DNA of 64,000 bases from Lacimicrobium alkaliphilum (GTDB lineage: Bacteria > Pseudomonadota > Gammaproteobacteria > Enterobacterales > Alteromonadaceae). The stretch covers positions 2,418,001 to 2,482,000 of the forward strand of contig NZ_CP013650.1 in assembly GCF_001466725.1 (NCBI RefSeq), read 5' to 3'. Of the stretch, positions 1 through 8,214 are shown piece after piece (position 1 is the first letter of the stretch; each line of letters opens with the position of its first letter). The position numbers and the translations under genes were made by a program. The notes under the pieces are model-generated. The model saw nothing but the letters and a program-made list of their open reading frames with translations. It made no database searches and was not told the DNA's origin.

Positions 1-748
1 AGAAGAAGCGCAAATGACCATTATCCAGCAACTGGGTCACGTTCAGTTTTATCTGGCCGCCATTGTCACCGTCAAAACCGGTATCGCGGGTACCTTCGCC
101 ATCGCGGGCAAAGCCGGCAATATGAAAATACAGGTCGCGGTTAAACTCACCGCCATAGGCGAAATCGAGACGGAACTCGTCATAATCCACCCCGAAAGAG
201 GTGCCGATGGCGCCGCCACCGGATTCACCGGTATTGCTGATCATATTGATCACACCACCTGGTGAGTTACTGGCAAAGGTGGAGGCCGAACCGCCCCGTA
301 CCGACTCCACCAGCCCCACAGACCAGTCATGGCGCATAAAGTTGTCGGTATTACCGAAGTTGATATCACCGAATTCCAGCACCGGCAGCCCATCTTCATG
401 CAGCTGCATAAACTTGGAGCCGCCGGTGGCCAGCGGAATACCGCGAATAGTTATATTGGCGTTACCGCCACCGCCTGATGATTCGGCGCGGATACCGGGC
501 AGCGCGCGGAACACTTCAGCGGTAGAGCGCGGTGCCAGTTTAAATACCTCTTCCTGGGAGAAAGAGCTGACCGACACACTGGCTTCCTGCATTGTCGCCC
601 CACCGGGGCTGGCGGTCACAACAATCTGTTCAAATTTTTCTTTCGGCTGCTGCGCCGGTGATGCCTCTTCCTGCGCCACAAGTGGCTGAGTCAGAAACAA
701 CCCGGCAATTGCCAGGGCCACGGGGGTTTTACTAAAACGCTCAGTCAT
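1..748 (-). CDS. TonB-dependent outer membrane receptor, N-terminal part (cut by window edge)
   Basis: Reading leftwards from ATG at 748 the frame stays open to base 1, so about 249 residues are visible and the rest lies outside. It begins with a signal peptide (MTERFSKTPVALAIAGLF, then cleavage near LVAQEE), followed by a plug domain with ITIRGIP and SPGGVINMIS motifs typical of TonB-dependent receptors. GAGGAC lies just upstream of the ATG as a ribosome binding site. It is divergent from an amylosucrase, with a LacI-type palindrome between them, so a sucrose or oligoglucan substrate is inferred, as in sux-type loci where receptor and amylosucrase are neighbours. The barrel and TonB box position cannot be judged. 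No sugar specificity can be read from the sequence itself. Confidence 0.9.
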   Translation of the reverse strand, partial: MTERFSKTPVALAIAGLFLTQPLVAQEEASPAQQPKEKFEQIVVTASPGGATMQEASVSVSSFSQEEVFKLAPRSTAEVFRALPGIRAESSGGGGNANITIRGIPLATGGSKFMQLHEDGLPVLEFGDINFGNTDNFMRHDWSVGLVESVRGGSASTFASNSPGGVINMISNTGESGGGAIGTSFGVDYDEFRLDFAYGGEFNRDLYFHIAGFARDGEGTRDTGFDGDNGGQIKLNVTQLLDNGHLRFF

Positions 749-820
749 GGGTTTGTCCTCTGGTGGTATGGTTTTTATACGACTCAACAAAGCCGAATGT
801 AAAGTCACTTGCAAAGTCTT

Positions 821-834
821 CTTAAACGTTTAAG
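821..834. promoter_or_regulatory. Candidate LacI-family operator (perfect 14-bp palindrome)
   Basis: CTTAAACGTTTAAG is its own reverse complement and has the central CG of LacI-family operators. It sits about 70-90 bases from both divergent start codons (receptor at 748, amylosucrase at 929), so one protein could control both genes. The regulator is unknown; the LacI-type gene at 7130-8167 is one candidate, and another could lie left of the window. Confidence 0.55.
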
Positions 835-928
835 ATGGAAGTTAGCAAAGATTTCACAGCGTGTAAATTGTTTGTGAAATTTTATTTTCGGCAGGTAGAG
901 TTAACCTGATAAACAGCCAAGGTGAATT

Positions 929-2827
929 ATGAAGTCAGAGCAGGAGGCCGCTAAGGCGCTCACCAAAATCCTCCAACAACTTGATACCAAAGCCCTTTGT
1001 GCCAGCGAGAAGAAGCAGTTTGTGGCCAGGCTGGAGACGCACTTCCCTGCCCTGTTTGCTTCACTTATTGAGCTGTATGGCGAACGCTACGACTTTTTTT
1101 ATTACCTGCAGCAGATTGTAAACACCTTGTTAACCGGCTATCAGCAACGGGACGAGCATCTGCACCAACTGGACAGCAAAAGACTGGCTGAACCCTTGTG
1201 GTATCGCCATCAGAATATGCTGGGTATGGCCTGCTATGTGGATCTGTTTGCCGGCGACCTGAAAAAGCTGCAGAAGAAACTTCCCTATCTGCAGGAGCTG
1301 GGCATTACCTATCTGCATCTGATGCCTTTGTATGCTGCTCCAAAAGGTGACAGCGACGGTGGCTACGCGGTCTCTGATTACCGGCAGGTCAATCCATCAC
1401 TGGGTGATATGGCACAGCTTAAAAGCCTGTGCCGCACTTTTAGTGAAGCAGGCATCAGCGTTGTACTGGATTTTGTGTTTAACCACACCTCAGACGAGCA
1501 TCCCTGGGCCGAAGCGGCAAAACAGGGCGATAGCGACTATCAGCAGTTTTACTATATGTTTGATGATCGGCAGGAGCCCGATCAGTATGAACAGAACCTG
1601 CGTGAGATTTTCCCACAGGTCAGACGGGGTAACTTCAGTTTTAGCCCCGAGGCCAACAAATGGGTGTGGACCACCTTTAACAGCTTCCAGTGGGACTTAA
1701 ATTACAGCAACCCTGAAGTCTTTAATGCCATTACCGGGGAAATGCTGTTTTTAGCGAATCAGGGCTGTGAAGCCCTGCGCCTGGACGCCCTGGCCTTTAT
1801 CTGGAAAGAAAAAGGCACCAGCTGCGAGAACCAGCCTAAGGCTCATACGCTGATCCGCGCCTTTAACGCTTGCCTGCAGATTGTGGCACCGGCACTGGTG
1901 TTTAAATCCGAAGCCATAGTCCATCCTGATGAGGTGGTGAAATATATCCATAAGGATGAGTGTCAGCTGTCTTACAACCCCTTGTTGATGGCATTGTTAT
2001 GGGAAAGTCTGGCGACCCGCAAAACAGAGCTGTTAACCCGCTCGATGCAAAAAAGCTTCAGTATTGAACCCGATTGCGCCTGGGTAAACTATATCCGCTG
2101 CCATGATGATATAGGCTGGACCTTTGACGATCAGGTCGCCCATGAACTGGCTATAGACCCTCAGGGCCACCGCCATTTTCTGAACCGTTTTTATACCGGC
2201 CGCTTCCCCGGCTCTTTTGCCCACGGGGTACCTTTTGCGGAAAATCCCAGCACCGGGGATTGCCGTGCCTGCGGTTCACTGGCCTCACTGGCTGGGCTGG
2301 AACAGGCATTAGAGAAACAGGATAAAGAGTTACTTGAGCATGCCATCAGGCGCATCCTGCTGATGCACGGCATTATTCTCAGTGTGGGTGGCGTACCGCT
2401 GTTATATGCCGGTGACGAACTGGCCCTGCTAAATGACTACAGTTACCGCGAACATCCCCACCGCAGCCATGATGAACGCTGGGTACAGCGGATACCCTTC
2501 AGGCCACAGGATTATAAAAAGGCTACGACCGCTGGTACGCCACAGCAACAGGTTTACCAGGGCCTGCAGCAGATGATTAAGCTGCGTAAAGAAATGCCGG
2601 TTCTGGGGCAATCGGGCACGGAGTTTATACAGTTAGCCAGCCCCCACTTGTTTGCGTTTGTGCGCACAGGGGAACAGGGTGAACGATTAACCGTAGTGGC
2701 CAATTTCAGTGAGCACCCGCTTGAGATCCCGAACCTGTGGCAGGGACAACAGGACTTGCTTAACAGTGAGACCCTCACCGAGGATAAACTATCCATGGCC
2801 CCCTACCAGCTCAGGTGGCTGCAGTGA
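929..2827 (+). CDS. Amylosucrase (GH13 subfamily 4)
   Basis: 632 residues, close to the 636 of Neisseria polysaccharea amylosucrase. The GH13 motifs are present: LDFVFNH, LRLDALAFIWK with the nucleophile D286, FKSEAIVHPDEVV with the acid/base E328, and RCHDDIGWTF with D393. These residue numbers coincide exactly with the characterised enzyme. The family splits sucrose and transfers glucose to an alpha-1,4-glucan, releasing fructose. There is no signal peptide, so it should act in the cytoplasm on imported sucrose. AAGGTG upstream of ATG 929 is the ribosome binding site. A related sucrose hydrolase cannot be excluded without comparison of acceptor-site residues. It is divergent from a TonB receptor with a shared candidate LacI operator. 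Confidence 0.93.
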   Translation: MKSEQEAAKALTKILQQLDTKALCASEKKQFVARLETHFPALFASLIELYGERYDFFYYLQQIVNTLLTGYQQRDEHLHQLDSKRLAEPLWYRHQNMLGMACYVDLFAGDLKKLQKKLPYLQELGITYLHLMPLYAAPKGDSDGGYAVSDYRQVNPSLGDMAQLKSLCRTFSEAGISVVLDFVFNHTSDEHPWAEAAKQGDSDYQQFYYMFDDRQEPDQYEQNLREIFPQVRRGNFSFSPEANKWVWTTFNSFQWDLNYSNPEVFNAITGEMLFLANQGCEALRLDALAFIWKEKGTSCENQPKAHTLIRAFNACLQIVAPALVFKSEAIVHPDEVVKYIHKDECQLSYNPLLMALLWESLATRKTELLTRSMQKSFSIEPDCAWVNYIRCHDDIGWTFDDQVAHELAIDPQGHRHFLNRFYTGRFPGSFAHGVPFAENPSTGDCRACGSLASLAGLEQALEKQDKELLEHAIRRILLMHGIILSVGGVPLLYAGDELALLNDYSYREHPHRSHDERWVQRIPFRPQDYKKATTAGTPQQQVYQGLQQMIKLRKEMPVLGQSGTEFIQLASPHLFAFVRTGEQGERLTVVANFSEHPLEIPNLWQGQQDLLNSETLTEDKLSMAPYQLRWLQ

Positions 2828-2833
2828 TACTGT

Positions 2834-2926
2834 TATCTCGCAGAGGCGCAAAGACGCAAAGAATCAAAGGGACTAAATCCTTGTCCCTCTGCGGCCCTGC
2901 GTCTCTGTGAGAAATAGCTGTTCAGC
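2834..2926. repeat. Dispersed repeat of the CGCAGAGGCGCAAAG type
   Basis: The segment opens with CTCGCAGAGGCGCAAAGACG and closes with a near-complementary CTGCGTCTCTGTGAGA, so it forms an inverted repeat with a central spacer. Copies recur near 6745-6812, 7000-7080 and in 60870-61320. The short minus-strand reading frame over it has no recognisable protein content. Confidence 0.75.
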
Positions 2927-2929
2927 GGC

Positions 2930-3246
2930 GTAGCCCGGATAAAGCGAAGCGGAATCCGGGTAAAAATCAGCTTATCCCGCAATCCGCTTCGCTCCTTGCC
3001 GGCTACATATTTTGTTGTCGGGCTAAAGCCCCGACCTACAGTATCAGAGGAGTAGCGTAGCCTGGATAAAGCGAAGCGGAATCCGGGTAAAGTCAGCTTG
3101 TCCCGCAATCCAGCAACCTTTGGATAAACCCATACTCATAACGCTAATATCCTGCTGTCAAAGGTGCTGGACACGTCCGCTTCGCTCCTTGCAGGCTACA
3201 CATTTTGTCGTCGGGTTAAAGCCCCGACCTACAGTATCAAAGGAGC
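2930..3246. repeat. Tandem pair of GTAGCC...GGCTAC palindromic repeats, second copy interrupted
   Basis: Copy one (2930-3006) runs from GTAGCCCGGATAAAGCGAAG to CCTTGCCGGCTAC, an imperfect palindrome, followed by a GTCGGGCTAAAGCCCCGAC hairpin (about 3017-3035). Copy two repeats this arrangement from 3057 but is split after 3109 by roughly 67 bases, resuming at TCCGCTTCGCTCC (about 3176) and followed again by the GTCGGG...CCCGAC hairpin. The inserted piece has near-inverted ends CAGCAACCTTT (3111-3121) and AAAGGTGCTGG (3160-3170). This accounts for most of the 423-base gap after the amylosucrase gene. Confidence 0.75.
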
Positions 3247-3250
3247 AGCC

Positions 3251-3604
3251 TCAGGCCTCTAAAACCATCTCAAAACCGCCATAGATCAGGCGCTTACCAT
3301 CGAAGGGCATGGGGTTCACATCCGCCTGCAACCGGGGATCGTCCATTACCTTTGGCATGGCCTGATTACGTACATCCCTGGATGGCCAGAGGATCCAGGA
3401 AAATACCACGGTTTCATCAGGTTGCTTTTTAACGGCCATGGGAAATGAGGTATGGGTTCCTTCCGGAACATCGTCACCCCAACATTCAACCAGTTTAATC
3501 GCACCATGCTGCTTAAATACCTCTGCGGCTTTACGGGCATGTTCAATATACTGCTGACGATTAGCGGTGGGTACCGCTGCGGCAAATCCGTCTACATAAG
3601 TCAT
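3251..3604 (-). CDS. DUF1428 family protein
   Basis: 117 residues beginning MTYVDGFAAAVP, typical of the DUF1428 family, small alpha/beta barrel-like proteins of unknown biochemical role. Two ATGs lie in tandem (3607 and 3604); AGGAG ends three bases before the first and six before the second, which favours 3604. The gene follows the DGPF/YCII gene by about 20 bases on the same strand, so the two are probably cotranscribed from the ECF42-type promoter at 4053-4081. A longer reading frame upstream overlaps the YCII gene and is rejected. Function is inferred only from operon membership with the sigma factor system. Confidence 0.82.
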   Translation of the reverse strand: MTYVDGFAAAVPTANRQQYIEHARKAAEVFKQHGAIKLVECWGDDVPEGTHTSFPMAVKKQPDETVVFSWILWPSRDVRNQAMPKVMDDPRLQADVNPMPFDGKRLIYGGFEMVLEA

Positions 3605-3626
3605 CATAATCTCCTGTTTGTAAGGT

Positions 3627-3989
3627 TCATTCTTGTTTAGGGGGCAACTCCCGCGCCGGGCGTACTTCAATACTGCCCAGACGGGCCGGTGGAATACCAC
3701 TGGCCAGTTGCAAAGCCTGATCGAGATCCTTAGCTTCGAGCATATAAAAGCCCGCCAGTTGTTCCTTGGTTTCAGCAAAGGGACCGTCTGAGATCAGTAC
3801 CTCACCATCACGCACCCGCAATGTGGTTGCGGTGTCCGTCATCTCCAGCGGCTGCCCACCCAGAAAATGCCCCTGTTCTGTGAGTTTCTCCACACTACGG
3901 ATACATTCCTGATTCAGGTCCTGCCATTGTTTTTCGGTCATGGCTTTGATTTTTTCTTCCTGGTAATACACCAGTGCCAGGTATTTCAT
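3627..3989 (-). CDS. DGPF/YCII-related domain protein
   Basis: 120 residues from ATG 3989 (MKYLALVYYQEE), preceded by AAAGGAGC at suitable spacing. It contains SDGPFAETKEQLAGFYMLEA, the hallmark DGPF segment of YCII-related proteins. Such proteins are the usual genomic partners of ECF42 sigma factors, and the gene directly upstream (4097-5317) encodes one. The 107-base gap between them holds a promoter matching that in front of the sigma gene, so this gene is a likely direct target of that sigma factor. The biochemical role of DGPF proteins is unknown. An upstream in-frame start giving 14 more residues is less likely, since it would cut into the promoter leader and lacks a ribosome binding site. 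Confidence 0.88.
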   Translation of the reverse strand: MKYLALVYYQEEKIKAMTEKQWQDLNQECIRSVEKLTEQGHFLGGQPLEMTDTATTLRVRDGEVLISDGPFAETKEQLAGFYMLEAKDLDQALQLASGIPPARLGSIEVRPARELPPKQE

Positions 3990-4052
3990 CGGCTTTGCTC
4001 CTTTAAAGTGGTTGGTATCAATGGCCGGCATCTGTTGGCCTTTGACAGAGTT

Positions 4053-4081
4053 AAGTCGAACCGCACCAGAGCAATTCGACA
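4053..4081 (-). promoter_or_regulatory. ECF42-type promoter before the DGPF/YCII gene
   Basis: On the minus strand TGTCGA (4081-4076) is followed after 17 bases by CGAC (4058-4055). The hexamer, the CGAC element and the 17-base spacing are identical to the site before the sigma gene (5351-5379) and fit the TGTCGA / CGA(T)C motif known for ECF42 sigma factors. The start codon is about 65 bases downstream. Confidence 0.8.
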
Positions 4082-4096
4082 GCCCAGGTAAATTTC

Positions 4097-5317
4097 TTAA
4101 AGCTGCTGCAGCCGACGCTGCAAATAGCGCTTTTCAGGGCCCTGCTGAGTCAGGTTAAGTGCCCGCTCATAGGCACCACGGGCCGCCTGAAGTTGTCCGT
4201 CGCGACGCAGCAATTCTGCTCTTGCGCTGTGATAAAGATAATAATTCTGGATCGCCTTATGGCCACTGAGTTGATCCAACAATTGCAAACCAGCCTGCAG
4301 ACTCTCGCCCATGGCCACCGCAACTGCCCGGTTCAGCGCCACAACCGGCGTCGGTGAAAGTGCCAGCAAACGATCATACAGACCAATAATCTGTGCCCAG
4401 TCAGTAGATTCTGCGTCTGCAGACTCCGCATGCACAGCCGCGATGGCTGCCTGCAGGCTATAAATCCCCGGGGGCCCTGACAGCAAAGCTTTAAGCAACC
4501 ATTGTGTACCCTGCTTAATCTGTTGCTTATCCCACAAATTTCTGTCCTGCTCTTCTAGGGTAATCAGGTCGCCCTTGAGATCCTGCCGGGCTGATTTTCT
4601 GGCATCATGCAGCAGCATCAGGGCCAGTAAGCCGTACACCTCAGTCTGGGGTAGCAGGGTCGTTAACTGGGTAGCAAGTTCGATGGCCTGACTCGCCAGA
4701 GAGCTGTCCACAATGCTGTCGCCATCGCTGCGACTGTAACCTTCGTTAAACACCAGATAAATGACATCCAGCACGATGCGTAAGCGCTGTGGTAAGTCAT
4801 TGCTCTGAGGAATTTCGTAGGCGATACCGGCTGTTTTTATTTTACGTTTGGCCCTGACAATGCGCTGAGCCACTGTCTCAGCTGGCACCAGTAACCCTGA
4901 AGCCAGTTGCTCCGTCGTCAGACCGCACACTTCCCGCAGCGTCAGTGCCAGCTGGGCATCACGACTCAGGCCCGGGTGACAACAGGTAAAAATCAGACGC
5001 AGCATGTCATCGGCCACGGCATTTTCATCCAGCGCCTGTTCATAGGTAAGCTCAGGCTGACGTTTAGCATAATCATTGGCGTACTGACGGCGGCGAATGG
5101 CGTCTATGCCTTTATTGCGACCGGCCCGAATCAGCCAGGCTTTGGGATTATCCGGTGTACCCTGCTGCGGCCATTGCTGCATAGCTGCGGCAAAGGCTTC
5201 CTGCATGGCCTCTTCAGCTAACTGAAAATCCCCCAACAGACGGATCAGGGTCGCCAGTACCTGGCGGGAATATTGTCGGTAGAGTTGATTAAGATAGTGA
5301 TTGAATGACGGCTTCAA
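4097..5317 (-). CDS. ECF42-type RNA polymerase sigma factor with C-terminal TPR extension
   Basis: 406 residues, about twice a normal ECF sigma factor. Region 2 occupies roughly residues 8-75 (LLGDFQLAEEAMQEAFAAA, NPKAWLIRAGRNKGIDAIRR). Region 4 lies near 105-170 (LTLREVCGLTTEQLA, VAQRIVRAKRKI). The remaining 230 residues are helical with TPR character. This architecture, with a DGPF gene next door, defines the ECF42 group, in which the C-terminal extension replaces an anti-sigma factor in control. The start is TTG at 5317 with AGGTG upstream; no in-frame ATG fits. Its own promoter (5351-5379) matches the promoter of the neighbouring DGPF operon, so autoregulation is inferred. The activating signal is unknown. 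Confidence 0.9.
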   Translation of the reverse strand: MKPSFNHYLNQLYRQYSRQVLATLIRLLGDFQLAEEAMQEAFAAAMQQWPQQGTPDNPKAWLIRAGRNKGIDAIRRRQYANDYAKRQPELTYEQALDENAVADDMLRLIFTCCHPGLSRDAQLALTLREVCGLTTEQLASGLLVPAETVAQRIVRAKRKIKTAGIAYEIPQSNDLPQRLRIVLDVIYLVFNEGYSRSDGDSIVDSSLASQAIELATQLTTLLPQTEVYGLLALMLLHDARKSARQDLKGDLITLEEQDRNLWDKQQIKQGTQWLLKALLSGPPGIYSLQAAIAAVHAESADAESTDWAQIIGLYDRLLALSPTPVVALNRAVAVAMGESLQAGLQLLDQLSGHKAIQNYYLYHSARAELLRRDGQLQAARGAYERALNLTQQGPEKRYLQRRLQQL

Positions 5318-5350
5318 CGTTGTACACCTGTTTTACTCAATAGCAGCAAT

Positions 5351-5379
5351 GAGTCGAACCACCATGCTCAGGTTCGACA
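5351..5379 (-). promoter_or_regulatory. ECF42-type promoter before the sigma factor gene
   Basis: Minus-strand TGTCGA (5379-5374), 17-base spacer, then CGAC (5356-5353), giving an expected transcript start about 28 bases before the TTG start codon. Same elements and spacing as at 4053-4081, which suggests positive autoregulation. Confidence 0.8.
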
Positions 5380-5400
5380 ACATCAAATCAACAGGCGCTG

Positions 5401-6684
5401 TTAATCCTTCATGGCATTGCGTACCCTGGTGATGTCCTGCTGATATACCAGAGCCTGCTCTGCCCGCTCCAAAGCCTGTTCCGCATATTTTTCAGCCGCT
5501 TTGCGCGTGGCGGCATCTTCAGATTTCGACAATGCCCGCAAGGCCTTTTGCAGCCGTATTGAGACTTCCACGTTTGTGGCTCCGTCTCGGGCGATGGGTG
5601 TAAAGGCATCATCAAACATATCATCCACCGAGATCGGCGGTACTTCAATACGATCGTATCTGATTTCAGCAACCTGATTGTTACCCTCTGAGGAACCCGG
5701 CTTATTCTCAGTTTTTCCCCACAGCACAAACAGACGCACCATACGGCCAATAATATCGATACCTGTGCCGGGATCATTGACCGCCGGCGACAGCGCCCTG
5801 CTGGCGATCTCGGCGAGCACTACCAGCGCAAAGCGCGGATCATCCTCAAAGGTTCTCGACTTACCCAGCATAAAAGCCCGGCAAAGCTGCTGCTGTTGCT
5901 GCTTATCCGGCTTGTCGTCAAGGCCACTGATGCAGGCAAGCGGGCGATCAGGGGTAACAAAGGTGCCGGGCAATACCGCCAGCCTGATCCCTATCTGCCA
6001 GTCTTCGGCGCACTGTTGTAGCCTGGCCATATCGATATGCTGAACATAACCCACCTCATCACAATAAAGGGGATTACCCTTTTCAGTTTCACCGGTGAAG
6101 GGGACACCGCCTAACACAGGAGCCCCGCGGCGACGGGACAAGGCCTGGGTGGCAATATCTTCCACCGAATCGATGGTGGTGCCGACCCGTCCCAGACGGG
6201 CAATCCGGTCAACCCAGCGCACAAAGGTCAGGATCACTATGGCAAATACCACAACCGTTAATACCAGCAGAGTGAACAGCCCGGCATCCTGATAAAAATC
6301 ATTTTCGATGGCGGTCAGGGCCACAATGCTGAAAATAAAGGCGCCAATAAAAGTAGATAATGCATTCTGGGATAAATCATCGGCGATCACCAGTTTGACC
6401 GCTCTGGGAGTAGCCGTGCTGCTGGCCGAAGCATAGGCCGATACCATCGAAGCCACGGCCAGGGTGGCAATCACCATCATGCTGGATGACATCACCGATA
6501 ACAGACGGGATACAGATTCAAAGGTCACCTGTGGCATCCAGTTTGCCAGCTCGGTTCCTTCGGCAAACTTGGCCAGAAAAGCCACCGATACCGACAACAG
6601 AGAAATGATAAGGGGCTTGAGCCATAGCTGCTTGCGCAACTGCTGCAACAAAAACCGGATTCTGTCTGCGGATATAAATGGCAT
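5401..6684 (-). CDS. DUF2254 family inner membrane protein
   Basis: 427 residues from ATG 6684 (MPFISADRIRFLLQQLRK); CAGGAG lies 5-10 bases upstream, whereas the further upstream TTG overlaps that site and is rejected. Four hydrophobic helices fall at about residues 25-45, 65-85, 110-130 and 135-157, followed by a soluble region of about 250 residues containing DSVEDIATQALSRR and LAEIASRALSPAVNDPGT. This matches DUF2254 predicted membrane proteins, which have no established function. It lies upstream of and codirectional with the ECF42 sigma gene, but that gene has its own promoter, so a functional link is not assumed. Confidence 0.85.
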   Translation of the reverse strand: MPFISADRIRFLLQQLRKQLWLKPLIISLLSVSVAFLAKFAEGTELANWMPQVTFESVSRLLSVMSSSMMVIATLAVASMVSAYASASSTATPRAVKLVIADDLSQNALSTFIGAFIFSIVALTAIENDFYQDAGLFTLLVLTVVVFAIVILTFVRWVDRIARLGRVGTTIDSVEDIATQALSRRRGAPVLGGVPFTGETEKGNPLYCDEVGYVQHIDMARLQQCAEDWQIGIRLAVLPGTFVTPDRPLACISGLDDKPDKQQQQQLCRAFMLGKSRTFEDDPRFALVVLAEIASRALSPAVNDPGTGIDIIGRMVRLFVLWGKTENKPGSSEGNNQVAEIRYDRIEVPPISVDDMFDDAFTPIARDGATNVEVSIRLQKALRALSKSEDAATRKAAEKYAEQALERAEQALVYQQDITRVRNAMKD

Positions 6685-6724
6685 ATTGCTCTCCTGCAAT
6701 GTCCTTAGGGGGTAGAACCTCTTT

Positions 6725-7120
6725 AAAGGTCGCTGAAATCGTAGAGAATCAAAGGCATCAAATTCTTACCCTCTGCAACCCTGCGCCTCTGCGAGAGAAT
6801 GCTGTTCAGCAGCGTAGCCTGGATAAAGCGAAGCGGAATCCGGGTAAAGTCAGCTTATCCCGCAATCCGCTTCGCTCCTTGCAGGCTACACCTGCGGTTG
6901 TTTTAACAAACTGTCGCTGGATGCCCGATAACGACACTCGGGCACGACCGGCGGTCATTCCCCCGTGCTGTGGTTGGAATCCAGTGACTTTACTCTCGCA
7001 GAGGCGCAAAGGAGCAGAGAATCAAAAGCACCAAATTCTTACCCCTCTGCGGCCCCGCGCCTCTGCGAGAGAATGCTGTTCAGCAGCGTAGCCTGGATGC
7101 CCAGCAACCGAAAACTGAGG
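6725..7120. repeat. Cluster of dispersed repeats between DUF2254 and LacI genes
   Basis: Two copies of a block with GAGAATCAAAGGCATCAAATTC-like text, CCTGCGCCTCTGCGAGAGAA and TGCTGTTCAGCAGCGTAGCC (about 6741-6815 and 7017-7097) bracket a GTAGCC...GGCTAC palindrome (6813-6891) and a hairpin-like unit TGGATGCCCGATAACGACAC / TCGGGCACGACC (from 6917). The last unit recurs in opposite orientation near 61130-61170. There is no credible gene in this 445-base gap. Confidence 0.7.
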
Positions 7121-7129
7121 ACTGACACC

Positions 7130-8167
7130 TTACCCTCTGGAGCTTTCCCGGATAACCAGTTTAGTAGGCATCAGGGTCTCACCTTCGAGTTCTTTATTCA
7201 GCAATCTTGTGGCTGCCAGTTGGCCTTTCTGGCGGCTCTGCTGGCATACCGATGTCAGTGCAGGATTACTGCGACTGGCCTCCGGAATATCATCAAAACC
7301 GACAATTTTAATATCCTCCGGCACCCGCAACCCCTGCTGACGGGCTACCCGGATTGCGGCCAGCGCAATCACATCACTCATGCACAGCAAGCCGTCCGGG
7401 CGTGGATCCGCTGTCAGAGCCTGTTTAACCGCCTGTTCAGCTAACTCCGGCTTATTAAATGGGATATGCCAGATGCGCTGGTGGGGGATGTTGTAATCAC
7501 ATTCCTTTGCGGCCTGCAGATAGCCCGCCAGTCGGCGGCAGGAAATCTCGCCGGATTTAAGCGGTAAACTGTCCTGCTCAAAATTCTCTACCTGTTCAGA
7601 GTCTTTCAGCCGCAGCCCCATAATGGCCAGTGCCTTAACGGACTGAGAAAACAAATGCTCTGCCGCCATTTTTGCTGCATCGAAGTTATCAATGTTGACC
7701 GAGCCCACCTGATCCTGCTCAAAATCAACGGCCAGTGCCGGTTTACCGGTGCGAAGAATACGCTCAAAAGATTGGCCGGCCGGGGCACCATAAAAAATAA
7801 TGCCATCGGGCAAAGATTCAGCACTGCTCTGATGCTGAGACTCCCCAAGGCTGGTCAACAGCAATAATTGTTTTTCATGTTTGACCAGCACATCAGCGAC
7901 GCCCTGCAGAAACTGATTGGCGACCGGATCGGAAAAGTTATAACTGAGGCTGTCTGCCAGCACCACCGCAATCACATCAGATTCACCCCGGCGCAACGAA
8001 CGGGCTGCCAGGTTCGGTCCATGATAACCCAGTTGCTGACACTGCTTTAAGATCTGCTCACGCAGCTTTGCCGAGAGCTGATCGGGGCGGTTAAAGGCAT
8101 TGGAAATGGTCGCCGTGGATACACCCAGCTCGGCGGCAACTTCTTTAAGAGTTCGTCGTGTCGGCAT
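7130..8167 (-). CDS. LacI-family transcriptional regulator
   Basis: 345 residues. Residues 5-55 form the LacI helix-turn-helix and hinge (LKEVAAELGVSTATISNAFN, then LAARSLRRGESDVIAVVL). The rest is a periplasmic-binding-protein-like sensor domain with the usual DGLLCMSDVIALAAIRVARQ and IVGFDDIPEA segments. It should bind a sugar or related metabolite. The effector is not readable. It is the only LacI-type gene in the window, so it may read the palindrome at 821-834, but it is 6 kb away and separated by unrelated genes. No self-operator resembling that palindrome is seen upstream of its own ATG. Confidence 0.9.
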   Translation of the reverse strand: MPTRRTLKEVAAELGVSTATISNAFNRPDQLSAKLREQILKQCQQLGYHGPNLAARSLRRGESDVIAVVLADSLSYNFSDPVANQFLQGVADVLVKHEKQLLLLTSLGESQHQSSAESLPDGIIFYGAPAGQSFERILRTGKPALAVDFEQDQVGSVNIDNFDAAKMAAEHLFSQSVKALAIMGLRLKDSEQVENFEQDSLPLKSGEISCRRLAGYLQAAKECDYNIPHQRIWHIPFNKPELAEQAVKQALTADPRPDGLLCMSDVIALAAIRVARQQGLRVPEDIKIVGFDDIPEASRSNPALTSVCQQSRQKGQLAATRLLNKELEGETLMPTKLVIRESSRG

Positions 8168-8214
8168 AAAATTTATTGTTCACTGTTTGCAGTCAAGAGT
8201 AACAGGGTATCGGG

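Noticed and set aside
2833..3108. 91-codon minus-strand frame after the amylosucrase gene
   Set aside because: It is entirely made of dispersed palindromic repeats and has no ribosome binding site or family resemblance.
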